The translations under genes were made by a program, and so were the position numbers. A DNA stretch of 64,000 nucleotides from an uncultured Pelagibacteraceae bacterium. Its GTDB lineage: Bacteria > Pseudomonadota > Alphaproteobacteria > Pelagibacterales > Pelagibacteraceae. The notes beneath the pieces are model-generated. The model saw nothing but the letters and a program-made list of their open reading frames with translations. It searched no databases and had not been told where the DNA came from. The stretch spans positions 216,840 to 280,839 of the forward strand of contig CACHCL010000001.1 in assembly GCA_902578315.1 (NCBI GenBank). The letters run 5' to 3'. Every line of letters starts with the position of its first letter. The first letter of the stretch is position 1. Below, piece after piece: positions 45,456 to 56,823 of the stretch.

Positions 45456-46383
45456 AATTTATTTAGCGTCACCAAGAGGATTTTGCGCCGGAGTTAAAAG
45501 AGCAATTGAAATAGTTGAAAAATCTATCAGCAAGTTTGGAGCTCCGGTATATGTTCGTCATGAAATAGTACACAACAAGCAGGTTGTTGAAGAATTAAAA
45601 GAAAAAGGAGCGATTTTCATTGATGAATTATCTGGCGTAGATGACGCTAGTAGACCTGTAATTTTCTCGGCTCATGGAGTGCCAAAATCAGTCCCGGAAG
45701 AGGCTAAGTTAAAAAATTTATCCTTTGTAGATGCAACTTGTCCATTAGTTTCAAAAGTTCACAGAGAGTCAGAACAATTAAATAAAAATGGTTTTGATAT
45801 ACTATTAATCGGACATAAAAATCACCCTGAAGTTATTGGCACGATGGGCCAGCTTCCAAAAGGATCAATTAGACTAATCGAGACAAAAAATGATGTTGAT
45901 CTACTAAAAGAAAAAAATTTTAAAAAACCTCTTGCATATATTACTCAAACAACTCTGTCCGTAGATGATACAGCTGAAATAATTGAAGCTCTTAAAAATA
46001 AGTTTCCAAAAATTAAAGGTCCTATTAAAGAGGATATATGTTACGCAACTACTAACAGGCAGTCCGCAGTAAAAGAGATAGCTCCTAAGTGTGATATGTT
46101 TTTTGTAGTAGGTAGTCGTAACTCTTCTAATTCTGTCAGATTAGTTGAAGTTGCAAAAAAAGCGGGTTGTAATAATTCTCATTTAATGCATTCTGAAAAA
46201 GAAATTCCTTTGAATGAAATAGAAAATTCTGAAACCATTGGAATATCTTCTGGGGCATCTGCACCAGAAAAGCTTGTTCAAACTCTGTTGGACAATTTAA
46301 GAAAAGATAGAAATGTTTCTATTGAAGAAGTAATAGTTGCGGAAGAAAAGGTTGTATTTAAATTGCCGAAAGAACTTAATTAA
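45439..46383 (+). CDS. ispH: 4-hydroxy-3-methylbut-2-enyl diphosphate reductase
   Basis: Last enzyme of the MEP pathway, making IPP and DMAPP. The 314 residues include the three iron-sulfur Cys in RGFCAGVKRAIEI, VDATCPLVSKVH and EDICYATTNRQ, and HEIVHNKQVV with a substrate His. It overlaps blh by 17 bases, so isoprenoid precursor supply and retinal formation are coupled in translation. ispH-thrB-rnhA is a known alphaproteobacterial neighbourhood; the crt-blh genes sit in front of it. Confidence 0.96.
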   Translation: MKKELKIYLASPRGFCAGVKRAIEIVEKSISKFGAPVYVRHEIVHNKQVVEELKEKGAIFIDELSGVDDASRPVIFSAHGVPKSVPEEAKLKNLSFVDATCPLVSKVHRESEQLNKNGFDILLIGHKNHPEVIGTMGQLPKGSIRLIETKNDVDLLKEKNFKKPLAYITQTTLSVDDTAEIIEALKNKFPKIKGPIKEDICYATTNRQSAVKEIAPKCDMFFVVGSRNSSNSVRLVEVAKKAGCNNSHLMHSEKEIPLNEIENSETIGISSGASAPEKLVQTLLDNLRKDRNVSIEEVIVAEEKVVFKLPKELN

Positions 46384-47351
46384 TGGCTGTCTATACAAAG
46401 TTAAACCAAAAAAAGATTGAGGAAATTTTATCTAATTATAATTTGGGTAAGTTGGATGCATTCAAAGAAATTGAGGAAGGTATTGAAAACACAAACTACT
46501 TTTTATCGGTTAATAAAAAAAAATTTATATTAACTATTTACGAAAAAAGAGTTAAATCTGCTGATCTTCCTTTTTTTTCTGATCTAATGTCATCTTTAAA
46601 TAAAGCTAGCTTTAAATGCCCTGCTCCTATTTCTAATAATAATAATGAAACTATTACAAATTTTGGGGGTAAAAAATTAATGATCGTTTCATTTCTTGAG
46701 GGAAAGGCAAAACAAAATTTATCTCCAGCCAATTGTAAATCAATTGGATCTGAAATAGCTAAAATGCATGAACTAACAAAGAATTTTAAATTAAAAAGAC
46801 AAAATGACCTATCTGTAAATTCATGGAGAAAATTATTTAATTCAGTCAAAGATAAGTGTGAAAATATACATAAAGATCTACCAAGATTAATTGAGGAAAA
46901 TCTTAATGATGTTGAAAAAAATTGGCCAAAAGATCTGCCAAGAGGAATAATTCATGCAGATTTATTTCAAGACAATATTTTTTTTATTCAGGATAAATTT
47001 AGTGGTGTGATTGACTTTTATTTTTCATGTGAAGATTTTTTTGCTTTTGAAATCGCTATTTGCTTTAACGCTTTATGTTTTGATGGCCTAAAAAGTAATT
47101 TAAGTTTTAATGTTACTAAAGCAAAGAATTTTATAGATGGATATACATCTGTGAAAAAATTGTCTCACGAAGAATTAAATAATATTAAAGTTTTATCTCA
47201 AGGCGCTGCTTTAAGATTCTTGCTAACTCGAGTATTCGATGCATTAAATAAAGTAGAAGGAGCAATAGTTAAAATTAAAGATCCAATGGAATATTTAAAA
47301 AGATTAGAATTTCACAAGAATGCAAAAAATCATGAGGATTATTTTTTTTAA
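46383..47351 (+). CDS. thrB: Homoserine kinase (type II, APH-like)
   Basis: Phosphorylates homoserine in threonine synthesis. The 322-residue protein has the aminoglycoside-phosphotransferase fold of ThrB type II. It shows GIENTNYFLSVNKKKFILTIYEKR, the catalytic loop RGIIHADLFQDNIFF (about 182-196) and GVIDFYFSCEDFFAFEIAI with the metal-binding Asp. thrC is on the opposite strand just beyond rnhA and the peroxiredoxin, so both last threonine steps are in this region. Confidence 0.93.
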   Translation: MAVYTKLNQKKIEEILSNYNLGKLDAFKEIEEGIENTNYFLSVNKKKFILTIYEKRVKSADLPFFSDLMSSLNKASFKCPAPISNNNNETITNFGGKKLMIVSFLEGKAKQNLSPANCKSIGSEIAKMHELTKNFKLKRQNDLSVNSWRKLFNSVKDKCENIHKDLPRLIEENLNDVEKNWPKDLPRGIIHADLFQDNIFFIQDKFSGVIDFYFSCEDFFAFEIAICFNALCFDGLKSNLSFNVTKAKNFIDGYTSVKKLSHEELNNIKVLSQGAALRFLLTRVFDALNKVEGAIVKIKDPMEYLKRLEFHKNAKNHEDYFF

Positions 47352-47773
47352 TGAAATTTAAAATTTATACTGATGGTGCTTGCTCTGGAAATCCTGGAAA
47401 AGGAGGTTGGGCAGCAATCATATTAGATGATTCTAATCAATCAAGTATTTCTGGAAGTGAAAGTAATACAACTAATAATAGGATGGAATTAATAGCTCCA
47501 ATTATGGCATTAAAAAAAATAAAAAAGAAATCAGAGATAACAATTTTTACTGACTCGAAATATGTGAAAGATGGAATAACCGATTGGATTAAAAAGTGGA
47601 AAGTTAATAATTGGAAAAATTCAAATAAGAAACCTGTCAAAAATAAAGATCTTTGGATTAAATTGAATAATGCTTGTCTAAAGCATAAAGTTACTTGGAA
47701 ATGGGTTAAGGCGCACGCTGGCAACAAATATAATAATCTTGTTGATGAATTGGCAGTTTTGAAAACTAAATAG
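47351..47773 (+). CDS. rnhA: Ribonuclease HI
   Basis: Degrades RNA in RNA-DNA hybrids. In 140 residues the four acidic active-site residues are visible in YTDGACSGNPGKGGW, NNRMELIAPI, IFTDSKYV and LVDELA, with the WKWVKAHAGNKYNN loop containing the catalytic His. It starts on the last base of thrB and overlaps the convergent peroxiredoxin gene by eight bases. With rnhB at 31454 the window holds both RNase H types. Confidence 0.96.
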   Translation: MKFKIYTDGACSGNPGKGGWAAIILDDSNQSSISGSESNTTNNRMELIAPIMALKKIKKKSEITIFTDSKYVKDGITDWIKKWKVNNWKNSNKKPVKNKDLWIKLNNACLKHKVTWKWVKAHAGNKYNNLVDELAVLKTK

Positions 47774-48251
47774 ATTTTAAAAAGCTTTCAGCTGAAGATA
47801 ATTCACAAGTAGCTGTTTCTTTTTCTTCCTCTACTTTTTTAACTTCACCATTTTCAACCAACATAGTGTAACGATTAGATCTAATTCCTAATCCTTTTTC
47901 GGATTTATCTACTTCTGCTCCTATAGCTTTTGTAAATTTAAGAAATGGATCGCCAGCCATGAATATTTTACTTCCAGCATTTTGATTTTCGCCCCAAGCC
48001 TTCATAACATTTGGATCATTCACAGCGATACATATAATTTTTGTAATTCCTTTTTTAGTAGCTAATTCATAATTTTTTATATACCCAGGCAGATGAAGGG
48101 TCGAACAAGTTTTAGTAAAAGCTCCAGGCATACCTATAATAATAGTCTTACCTTTGCAAAGATCTGAAACATTAATTTTTTTGACATCATTATTTTGGTC
48201 AAGATAAAATAATTCCGAGTTAGGTAGTTTTTCTCCTATTTTTATTCTCAT
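47766..48251 (-). CDS. Peroxiredoxin (Prx5-type)
   Basis: A 161-residue thiol peroxidase. It shows PGAFTKTCSTLHLPGY (about 41-56) with the peroxidatic Cys, DPFLKFTKAIGAEVD, and GIRSNRYTMLVENGEV. The C-terminal TCELSSAESFL is usual for bacterial and mitochondrial Prx5-like enzymes reduced by glutathione/glutaredoxin or thioredoxin. It overlaps thrC by four bases at its start and rnhA by eight at its stop. Confidence 0.9.
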   Translation of the reverse strand: MRIKIGEKLPNSELFYLDQNNDVKKINVSDLCKGKTIIIGMPGAFTKTCSTLHLPGYIKNYELATKKGITKIICIAVNDPNVMKAWGENQNAGSKIFMAGDPFLKFTKAIGAEVDKSEKGLGIRSNRYTMLVENGEVKKVEEEKETATCELSSAESFLKSI

Positions 48252-49624
48252 TGTATTTTGCCCAAAATATAATTTTTAACTTCTGAATTTGTATTACCAA
48301 CAATATCAAATGTTTCCTTTTTATCCATATTCAATTTTAGATGTTCAGGTGAGTCTAAATTTTTTCCTATGGTTTTTTTTATAGTATCACTGAATTTGAA
48401 AGGATGGGCTGTACCAAGAACAACTATTTCTCCCAAATTTTTAAAACTTTTTGCTGCACCTACTCCAGTAGCAGTATGAGGATCAATTATAAATTTATGC
48501 TCTTTAAATATTTCATCGATTATAGATACTGTTTCTTCATCTGTAACTTTTACTGCTTCAAAATCTTTTTTTATTCTATCGATTTCTCCTCGTTCTAAAT
48601 TAAATAAATTTTTTGATGACAGATCGCTCATTAATGACACTACCTTACTATCGTTTTCATCTAATATGTAATAAAGCAGCCTCTCAAAATTACTTGCAAC
48701 TTGAATATCCATACTTGGCGTAATAGTCGCTTTCACTGTATCAGGTTTATATTCACCTGTATTAATAACTCTTTGTAAAATATCATTTTTATTTGTAGCA
48801 ACTATAAGTTTGTTAATTGGTAAACCCATTTTTTTTGCAACATATCCAGCATAAATATCTCCAAAATTACCAGTTGGTACTGAAAAGCTAATATTGTTTT
48901 TTTTTAATTTAAAGAAAGAATAAAAATAATAAACAATTTGACAAACAATTCTCGCCCAATTGATAGAATTTACGCCTGACATATTTATTTTTGATCTAAA
49001 ACTATTTTCATTAAAAAGCTCTTTTACAATTTTTTGACAATCATCAAATGAACCCTCAATAGCAATATTATAAATATTGGCTCCTCCAATTGTTGTCATT
49101 ATTTTTCTTTGGATATTAGAAATTTTATTATGCGGATGCAGAACAAAAAGATTTATATTTTTTCTATTGCTTAATGCTGCTATAGCTGCTGAACCCGTAT
49201 CTCCTGATGTAGCAACTACTACATTTACAATTTTATCTTTGGCTATTTCTAAGTGATCATACATATTTCCAATTACCTGCATTGCTATATCTTTAAAGGC
49301 TAAAGTGGGTCCGTGGTAAAGTTCGAGAAGATTTATATTTCCAATTTTTTTTATATTTACGACTTCTTTTTCAATAAAACTACTATAAGATTTTTGTATT
49401 AGTGAGTTAAGTTCCTTTTTTTCAATATCATCTGAACAAAAATTAAAAATAATTTCTGTTGCAAGATCATTATAACTTAAATTACTTAAATAATTAAGTT
49501 CTTCTTGGTTATACTTCTTTATTTCATTAGGTAAAAACAGTCCACCACCTGGTGCGAGACCCCTCAAGAAAATATCTTTAAAACTAAATTTTAAAGATTT
49601 GTTCCTAGTGCTAAAATAATTCAT
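48248..49624 (-). CDS. thrC: Threonine synthase
   Basis: PLP enzyme converting O-phosphohomoserine to threonine. The 458-residue protein starts [15 protein letters not shown] and shows the PLP lysine in ELYHGPTLAFKDIAMQ (about 113), the phosphate-binding VVATSGDTGSAAIAAL, SVPTGNFGDIYAGYVAKKMG and DPHTATGVGAA. This is the longer form common in proteobacteria. It overlaps surf1 upstream and the peroxiredoxin gene downstream by four bases each. Confidence 0.95.
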   Translation of the reverse strand: MNYFSTRNKSLKFSFKDIFLRGLAPGGGLFLPNEIKKYNQEELNYLSNLSYNDLATEIIFNFCSDDIEKKELNSLIQKSYSSFIEKEVVNIKKIGNINLLELYHGPTLAFKDIAMQVIGNMYDHLEIAKDKIVNVVVATSGDTGSAAIAALSNRKNINLFVLHPHNKISNIQRKIMTTIGGANIYNIAIEGSFDDCQKIVKELFNENSFRSKINMSGVNSINWARIVCQIVYYFYSFFKLKKNNISFSVPTGNFGDIYAGYVAKKMGLPINKLIVATNKNDILQRVINTGEYKPDTVKATITPSMDIQVASNFERLLYYILDENDSKVVSLMSDLSSKNLFNLERGEIDRIKKDFEAVKVTDEETVSIIDEIFKEHKFIIDPHTATGVGAAKSFKNLGEIVVLGTAHPFKFSDTIKKTIGKNLDSPEHLKLNMDKKETFDIVGNTNSEVKNYILGKIQ

Positions 49625-50319
49625 TTTTTTCTTCTAAAATATAAATAATAAAAAATTATTGAAATTGATATTGCATACCAAGTTATAGCATATTTAAGGT
49701 GATTATTTGGCACATCTATACTAATCTTTTTAGGTGTAGGTAACTCTGCCTGACTATCTTCTAAAAAAATTACAAATTTATTAAATTGCTCTCCTGTTGC
49801 TTCTTTTAAATCTTCTAAATTTAATGAAAACCAAATATTATTTTCAATGTCATTGTCTGGTTTAAATATACTTGGTTTATATATTTCCCTTAAAAGGCCA
49901 ATTATCTCTTTGTCAGTTTCTGCATTAATGTTTATTCTTGGATTGTTTTTAAATTCTTTTTGAATCCAACCTCTGTTAATTAAAATATTTTGATTTTTAT
50001 CTGTTCTAAAAGGAGTTACAACATCGTATCCAGGTTTTCCGCTATCATTCAAGCTATAAAGATAAATTTGCTTATCAAAATTAAATTTTCCTTTAGCGCT
50101 TACTCTCTGGTAATTTTTCTTAATTGAATTTGAATATTCTATTGGTTTAGAGTCTAATCCAAAAGTTATTTCGCTTATAAGCTCAAGCTTCCATTGTAAT
50201 CTATAAAGTTGCCAAGTTCCTAAAGCACAAAATATTGTTACAAATAAAATAACGAATAGTTGAAATAAAAATGCTCTTTTCAATTTGAGATTAACTTCCC
50301 CAAATATAGATCGCAGCAA
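49621..50319 (-). CDS. SURF1-family cytochrome oxidase assembly protein
   Basis: Helps insert heme a into cytochrome oxidase subunit I. The 232-residue protein has two membrane helices (about 18-36 and near the C-terminus, [20 protein letters not shown]) around a periplasmic domain. It shows [52 protein letters not shown] and the C-terminal [11 protein letters not shown], all SURF1 marks. The start overlaps coxC (ctaE) by 29 bases. It closes the oxidase gene group. Confidence 0.9.
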   Translation of the reverse strand: MLRSIFGEVNLKLKRAFLFQLFVILFVTIFCALGTWQLYRLQWKLELISEITFGLDSKPIEYSNSIKKNYQRVSAKGKFNFDKQIYLYSLNDSGKPGYDVVTPFRTDKNQNILINRGWIQKEFKNNPRININAETDKEIIGLLREIYKPSIFKPDNDIENNIWFSLNLEDLKEATGEQFNKFVIFLEDSQAELPTPKKISIDVPNNHLKYAITWYAISISIIFYYLYFRRKK

Positions 50320-51082
50320 ATAAGAATAACCAAACTACGTCAACAAAATGCCAGTACCAGGCCGCTGCTTCAAATCCAAAATGGTGTTGAGGTGTGGAGT
50401 GGCCTCTCATTGATCGAAACAAACAAACTGCAAGAAAAACTGTTCCAACAATTACATGAAAGCCATGAAAACCAGTCGACATATAAAATGTTGAACCATA
50501 AATTCCACCATCTAAAGTAAATGTTGCGTGATGATACTCATAAGCTTGAAAACAAGAAAATATAAATCCTAAAAATACTGTTGCAATCAAACCATTTACT
50601 AATCCTTTTCTGTCATTTTCCAACATTGCATGATGCGCCCAAGTTACGGTAGTTCCTGATAACAATAAAATTAGAGTGTTGATTAATGGTATATCCCAAG
50701 GATCAAAAGTTTTAATATCTGCTGGTGGCCATATACCACCTATTGAGTCCGGTGGAAATAAACTTGCGTTAAAGAAAGCCCAGAACCATGCAACAAAAAA
50801 CATTACCTCAGAAGCAATAAATAATGTCATACCGTATCTATGTCCAATCTGAACTACAGGAGTGTGATGACCTTGATGTTCTGCTTCTTCTATAACATCT
50901 CTCCACCACATAAAAGCCCCGTAAACCACTAAAGCAAAACCAATTAATAATAACCAAAGGGCTTTTGAGTGAAAGTAATAAACTGCTCCAAAAGCTAAGA
51001 CTAAAGTTGCGAATGATACATAGATCGGCCAAGGACTTGGATCAACTAAATGGTAATCGTGTTTAGGTTTTCCTGCTGACAT
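50291..51082 (-). CDS. ctaE: Cytochrome c oxidase subunit III
   Basis: The 263-residue, seven-helix subunit of the aa3 oxidase. It shows [48 protein letters not shown] with the conserved His pair, [13 protein letters not shown] and [19 protein letters not shown]. Its ATG shares a base with the ctaG stop. It overlaps surf1 by 29 bases. Confidence 0.96.
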   Translation of the reverse strand: MSAGKPKHDYHLVDPSPWPIYVSFATLVLAFGAVYYFHSKALWLLLIGFALVVYGAFMWWRDVIEEAEHQGHHTPVVQIGHRYGMTLFIASEVMFFVAWFWAFFNASLFPPDSIGGIWPPADIKTFDPWDIPLINTLILLLSGTTVTWAHHAMLENDRKGLVNGLIATVFLGFIFSCFQAYEYHHATFTLDGGIYGSTFYMSTGFHGFHVIVGTVFLAVCLFRSMRGHSTPQHHFGFEAAAWYWHFVDVVWLFLFAAIYIWGS

Positions 51083-51633
51083 TATGTTTTACTCTTTTCA
51101 TAATAGCCTGATGAAAAAAAAGTAAAAGACAAAGTTACATCAGACATATTTTTAGTTTTATTATCATCAACAACTTTAGGATCCAAGAAAAATGTTAATA
51201 CGAACTCTTTTTTTTCACCTGGTTGTAAGGTCTGTTTTTCAAAACAAAAACAACCTATTTTGTTTAGATAAATGCCAAATGGTGATGGAGAAACATTAAA
51301 AGTTGCTGAACCTGAGGAAATTTCATTACCAGGATTTTCAACGTTGAATTTAACTGTGTGGACTTCACCTGGTTTTAAATCTAAAGTATTCATTTCAGGA
51401 TAAAATTTCCAATCTAAAGTGTTGTTTATATTTGTATCAAATCTCATTTTATAGTCTTGATTTACTATAATTTTTGGAATTTCTTTGTTAGTAGCATTTT
51501 GAGTAGTTCCGCCGAATCCTGTAACTCTGCAAAATAAATCATATAAAGGAACTGCTGCAAAAGACAATCCAAGCATTAGTAAAAATATTGATACCAAAGC
51601 TATAGGTGTTAAGTTTTTTTTACTAATATTCAT
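51082..51633 (-). CDS. ctaG: Cytochrome c oxidase assembly protein CtaG/Cox11
   Basis: Delivers copper to the CuB site of subunit I. The 183-residue protein has an N-terminal membrane helix (about 8-28), [16 protein letters not shown], an immunoglobulin-like domain, and the copper-binding [13 protein letters not shown] (about 130-142). Its start overlaps the stop of the small membrane ORF by one triplet position (51633-51635), so the two are coupled. Confidence 0.94.
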   Translation of the reverse strand: MNISKKNLTPIALVSIFLLMLGLSFAAVPLYDLFCRVTGFGGTTQNATNKEIPKIIVNQDYKMRFDTNINNTLDWKFYPEMNTLDLKPGEVHTVKFNVENPGNEISSGSATFNVSPSPFGIYLNKIGCFCFEKQTLQPGEKKEFVLTFFLDPKVVDDNKTKNMSDVTLSFTFFSSGYYEKSKT

Positions 51634-51746
51634 TATATTTCTCTATTGTAAATCCCGATATTATAAAAAGTAAGCACAAATAAAAAAATCATAAACAAGA
51701 TTAATATTAAAGCAGTAATCAAATTTTTTTTCTTTTTATCCATCAT
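51633..51746 (-). CDS. Small single-helix membrane protein in the oxidase operon (CoxF position)
   Basis: A 37-residue frame filling the gap between ctaB and ctaG. Two adjacent ATGs (51746 and 51743) are followed by DKKKKN and then a hydrophobic helix (LITALILILFMIFLFVLTFY), ending IGIYNREI. The stop overlaps the ctaG ATG and the start follows the ctaB stop by one base, so it fits perfectly as a real gene. In other alphaproteobacteria a small gene called coxF lies at this place. Similarity by position and topology only; function unknown, perhaps an oxidase assembly or accessory peptide. Confidence 0.72.
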   Translation of the reverse strand: MMDKKKKNLITALILILFMIFLFVLTFYNIGIYNREI

Positions 51747-51747
51747 G

Positions 51748-52662
51748 TTATTTTAGAAGATTATCAATTAATAAAATTAAAAAAATAAAAAATAAGTAAA
51801 AAATTGAATAAATAAATATTTTTCTTGCAATTTTATTCGAAACCTTAGCTATTTTAGAACTATAAAGTTTAAAACATAAATAGATATAATACGAAGTCAT
51901 TATTGATGATACAATTAAATAAAATGTACTTGCAAAGTTATAAAAGTACGGAGCAAGAACTGCCGGTGACATAATTAAAGAATAGACAAGAATATTTATC
52001 TTTGTTGTCTTCGCTCCAGAAATTATAGGAAGCATCGGAATTTTCGCTCTTTTATAATCTCCTGATTTATATAAACTTAGTGCCCAAAAATGTGATGGTG
52101 TCCATAAGAAGATAATTGAAAATAATATGAGCGGCTCTAGAGAAATATTTCCGGTCGCTATCGTCCATCCAATAACAGGAGGTAATGCTCCAGCAGCGCC
52201 ACCTATAACAATATTTTGTGGAGTTTTCCTTTTTAACCAAATTGTATAAACGAAAAAATAAAAAGCAATTGTTGATGCTAATAAAATTGCAGAAATTAAG
52301 TTCGCTGAGAAGTAAATGATGCTTACCGACAAAGTTGATAAAATTATGCCAAAATATAAAGCTTGATCTTTTTTAACTTTTCCAGTTGGAATGGGTCTTA
52401 AACAAGTTCTGCTCATTAAAGCATCTAGATCAGACTCATACCACATATTAAGTGTTCCAGCAGCTCCGGAGCCTATAGCTACCGCTAGGAGAGAAATACA
52501 AGCGGAAGTAAAATCTACATTATTTGGAGCTATTAATAAACCAACCATACAGGTAAATAAGACCAAAGACATTACTCTTGGTTTCATTAAATTAAAAAAT
52601 GAATTTAAGTCTAAGGCTAAACCAAGTTTAGAGTTTCTAGTTTTTATACTTATCTGGCTCAA
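51748..52662 (-). CDS. ctaB: Protoheme IX farnesyltransferase
   Basis: Makes heme O, precursor of heme A for the oxidase. The 304-residue, multi-helix UbiA-type prenyltransferase shows FNLMKPRVMSLVLFT, the Asp motif NMWYESDLDALMSRTCLRPIPTG (about 72-94) and the second loop LPPVIGWTIATG with TPSHFWALSLYKSGDYKRA. Its start directly follows the ctaD stop. Synthesis of heme A also needs CtaA, not seen here. Confidence 0.95.
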   Translation of the reverse strand: MSQISIKTRNSKLGLALDLNSFFNLMKPRVMSLVLFTCMVGLLIAPNNVDFTSACISLLAVAIGSGAAGTLNMWYESDLDALMSRTCLRPIPTGKVKKDQALYFGIILSTLSVSIIYFSANLISAILLASTIAFYFFVYTIWLKRKTPQNIVIGGAAGALPPVIGWTIATGNISLEPLILFSIIFLWTPSHFWALSLYKSGDYKRAKIPMLPIISGAKTTKINILVYSLIMSPAVLAPYFYNFASTFYLIVSSIMTSYYIYLCFKLYSSKIAKVSNKIARKIFIYSIFYLFFIFLILLIDNLLK

Positions 52663-55091
<2,429 letters not shown>

Positions 55092-55096
55092 GAGTT

Positions 55097-55124
55097 TTTA
55101 TACAGTTTTTAGATGATTTCACAA
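55097..55124 (-). promoter_or_regulatory. Candidate promoter for the ctaC operon
   Basis: On the minus strand TTGTGA (55124-55119, four of six) is 16 bases from TATAAA (55102-55097, five of six). Only five bases lie between the -10 box and the ATG at 55091, so transcription would begin at or next to the start codon and give a leaderless mRNA. This agrees with the lack of a ribosome-binding site. Consensus match only. Confidence 0.42.
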
Positions 55125-55142
55125 TTTCAATTAATGCGACAA

Positions 55143-55853
55143 TTAATGAAAGTTATTGATAAAATTTACTAGTGAAATCGCGCTTATTGCAGCGGTATCA
55201 GACCTTAGAATGTTTCTAGATAAAGTAAAAGGTTTCACCGCTCTATTTTGTAAGATTAACTCACGCTCCACTGGAGAAAAATCACCCTCAGGACCAATCA
55301 AAATACAAAAAGATTTGACATTTTTAAGATCTTCGGTTTTTAAGTTTTCTTTTGAATTGACGTCAGCAAATAAAATTTTTGAGTTTTCATCAAAAGTTAA
55401 TAAAAAATCTTTTAATTTGATAACACCACTGATATTTGGAGGCACAAGTTGATTAGATTGTTCGGTTGCTTCAATAACTATTTTTTTTGCTCTATCAAGA
55501 TTTAATTCTTTAACTTCTGTTCTTTCTGAAATTATTGGAATAATTTTACTTATACCAAGCTCTGTAGCTTTTTGTAAAATATTATCCATTGGAATTTTTT
55601 TAACTAAGCAAATAGCTAGCTCGGTTTTAGATAATTTATTAGCTTCTTTAATTTTTTCTAAAAATCTAACTTCAACTCTATCTTTGTCTAAAAAAATTAT
55701 TTCGCTTTTCCATTCTCCGTTTTTATTAAAAAAATTTAAGTTTGAGCCTCTTTTAAGTCGCATGACATTAACAATATAATGAGTGTGCTCTTTACTTAAC
55801 AAACTTGTATTATTTTCTAGTATACTGTCTGGATGATATAATCTAATATTCAT
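55143..55853 (-). CDS. rsmE: 16S rRNA (uracil-1498-N3)-methyltransferase
   Basis: A 236-residue SPOUT methyltransferase. It shows an N-terminal PUA-like part (THYIVNVMRLKRGSNLNFFN), the linker LVKKIPMDNILQKATELGISKIIP, and the knot motifs LIGPEGDFSPVERELI (about 183-198) and LSRNILRSDTAAISAISLVN (about 208-227), all RsmE marks. It precedes ctaC on the same strand, separated by 51 bases. Confidence 0.92.
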   Translation of the reverse strand: MNIRLYHPDSILENNTSLLSKEHTHYIVNVMRLKRGSNLNFFNKNGEWKSEIIFLDKDRVEVRFLEKIKEANKLSKTELAICLVKKIPMDNILQKATELGISKIIPIISERTEVKELNLDRAKKIVIEATEQSNQLVPPNISGVIKLKDFLLTFDENSKILFADVNSKENLKTEDLKNVKSFCILIGPEGDFSPVERELILQNRAVKPFTLSRNILRSDTAAISAISLVNFINNFH

Positions 55854-55887
55854 TAATATCTATAATATAAACAAATTTTGAAGATAT

Positions 55888-55894
55888 AAAGGAG
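55888..55894 (+). promoter_or_regulatory. Shine-Dalgarno site for the CDGSH gene
   Basis: AAAGGAG lies five bases before the ATG at 55900. It is one of few clear ribosome-binding sites in the window and supports this start. Confidence 0.6.
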
Positions 55895-55899
55895 CTTTA

Positions 55900-56136
55900 A
55901 TGAAAAAAGGAAATAGAGCTGGAGATTCCCCGATAGGCATTGATGTATTAGAGGGAAAATCTTATTTTTGGTGTACTTGTGGAATTAGTTCTAAGCAACC
56001 TTTTTGTGATGGTTCACATAAAGGAACTGAGTTTGTGCCTTTTAAATATTTAGCTGATCAATCTAAAAAAGTTTTTTTCTGTACATGCAAACAAACAAAT
56101 GATCAACCATTATGTGATGGTTCACATAATATTTAA
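55900..56136 (+). CDS. Dual CDGSH iron-sulfur domain protein
   Basis: A 78-residue protein with two complete CDGSH motifs of the form C-x-C-x9-C-D-G-S-H: CTCGISSKQPFCDGSH (about 30-45) and CTCKQTNDQPLCDGSH (about 61-76). Each can hold a 2Fe-2S cluster with three Cys and one His ligand, as in mitoNEET and Miner2. There is no membrane anchor, so it is likely soluble; electron transfer or cluster transfer is the expected role. A haloacid dehalogenase-type gene starts four bases after its stop. Confidence 0.9.
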   Translation: MKKGNRAGDSPIGIDVLEGKSYFWCTCGISSKQPFCDGSHKGTEFVPFKYLADQSKKVFFCTCKQTNDQPLCDGSHNI

Positions 56137-56139
56137 TAA

Positions 56140-56802
56140 ATGATGAAAACAAAGGCAGTAGTGTTTGACGCTTACGGTACATTGTTCGATGTAAATTCTG
56201 CTGCTAAAAGATGTAAAGATAAAATTGGAGCTAAGTGGGAAACATTTGCAAATTTTTGGAGAACCACTCAGCTTGAATACACTTGGCTTAGAAGTTTAAT
56301 GAAAAGACATAAAAATTTTTGGGATATTACTGAGGATAGTTTGGATAAATCAATGAAAGTATTCAATATTGATAAAAATATGAAAAATGAGTTGCTTAGT
56401 CTTTACAAAATTTTATCTCCTTATCCAGAAGTAAAAGGGGTCTTGGAAGATTTAAAAAAGAAAAACTTCAAACTTGCTATACTTTCTAACGGGACACTTG
56501 ATCTTCTAAATGAACTAGTTGAAAGTAATAAGTTAAATAATTTATTTGATGATCTTTTTTCTATTGAAGAAGTGAAAATTTATAAACCTGACCCAAGAGT
56601 TTATGAAATACCAATTAAAAAATATAAAATTAAATCTGATGAAATTACTTTTTTAAGCGCGAATACATGGGATGTTTCAGGAGGTGGGAACTTTGGATAT
56701 AATTCTATTTGGGTTAATAGACATAGCTCAGTATTTGATATCCTCGATTTTCAACCAAAAAATGAGATCAGCAATTTAACGCAGCTACTTGATATTGTTT
56801 AA
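56140..56802 (+). CDS. Haloacid dehalogenase, type II (HAD superfamily)
   Basis: A 220-residue HAD enzyme with the layout of L-2-haloacid dehalogenases. The nucleophile Asp10 is in VVFDAYGTLFDV, NFWRTTQLEYTWLRSL carries the halide-binding Arg region, LSNGT has the motif II Ser, VKIYKPDPRVYE the motif III Lys, and LSANTWDVSGG the Ser-Asn-Asp set special to the dehalogenases. Real substrates in the ocean could be haloacetates or haloalkanoates; a different 2-substituted acid is possible. Confidence 0.85.
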   Translation: MMKTKAVVFDAYGTLFDVNSAAKRCKDKIGAKWETFANFWRTTQLEYTWLRSLMKRHKNFWDITEDSLDKSMKVFNIDKNMKNELLSLYKILSPYPEVKGVLEDLKKKNFKLAILSNGTLDLLNELVESNKLNNLFDDLFSIEEVKIYKPDPRVYEIPIKKYKIKSDEITFLSANTWDVSGGGNFGYNSIWVNRHSSVFDILDFQPKNEISNLTQLLDIV

Positions 56803-56823
56803 ACTTTCATTATAAATCTTTCT

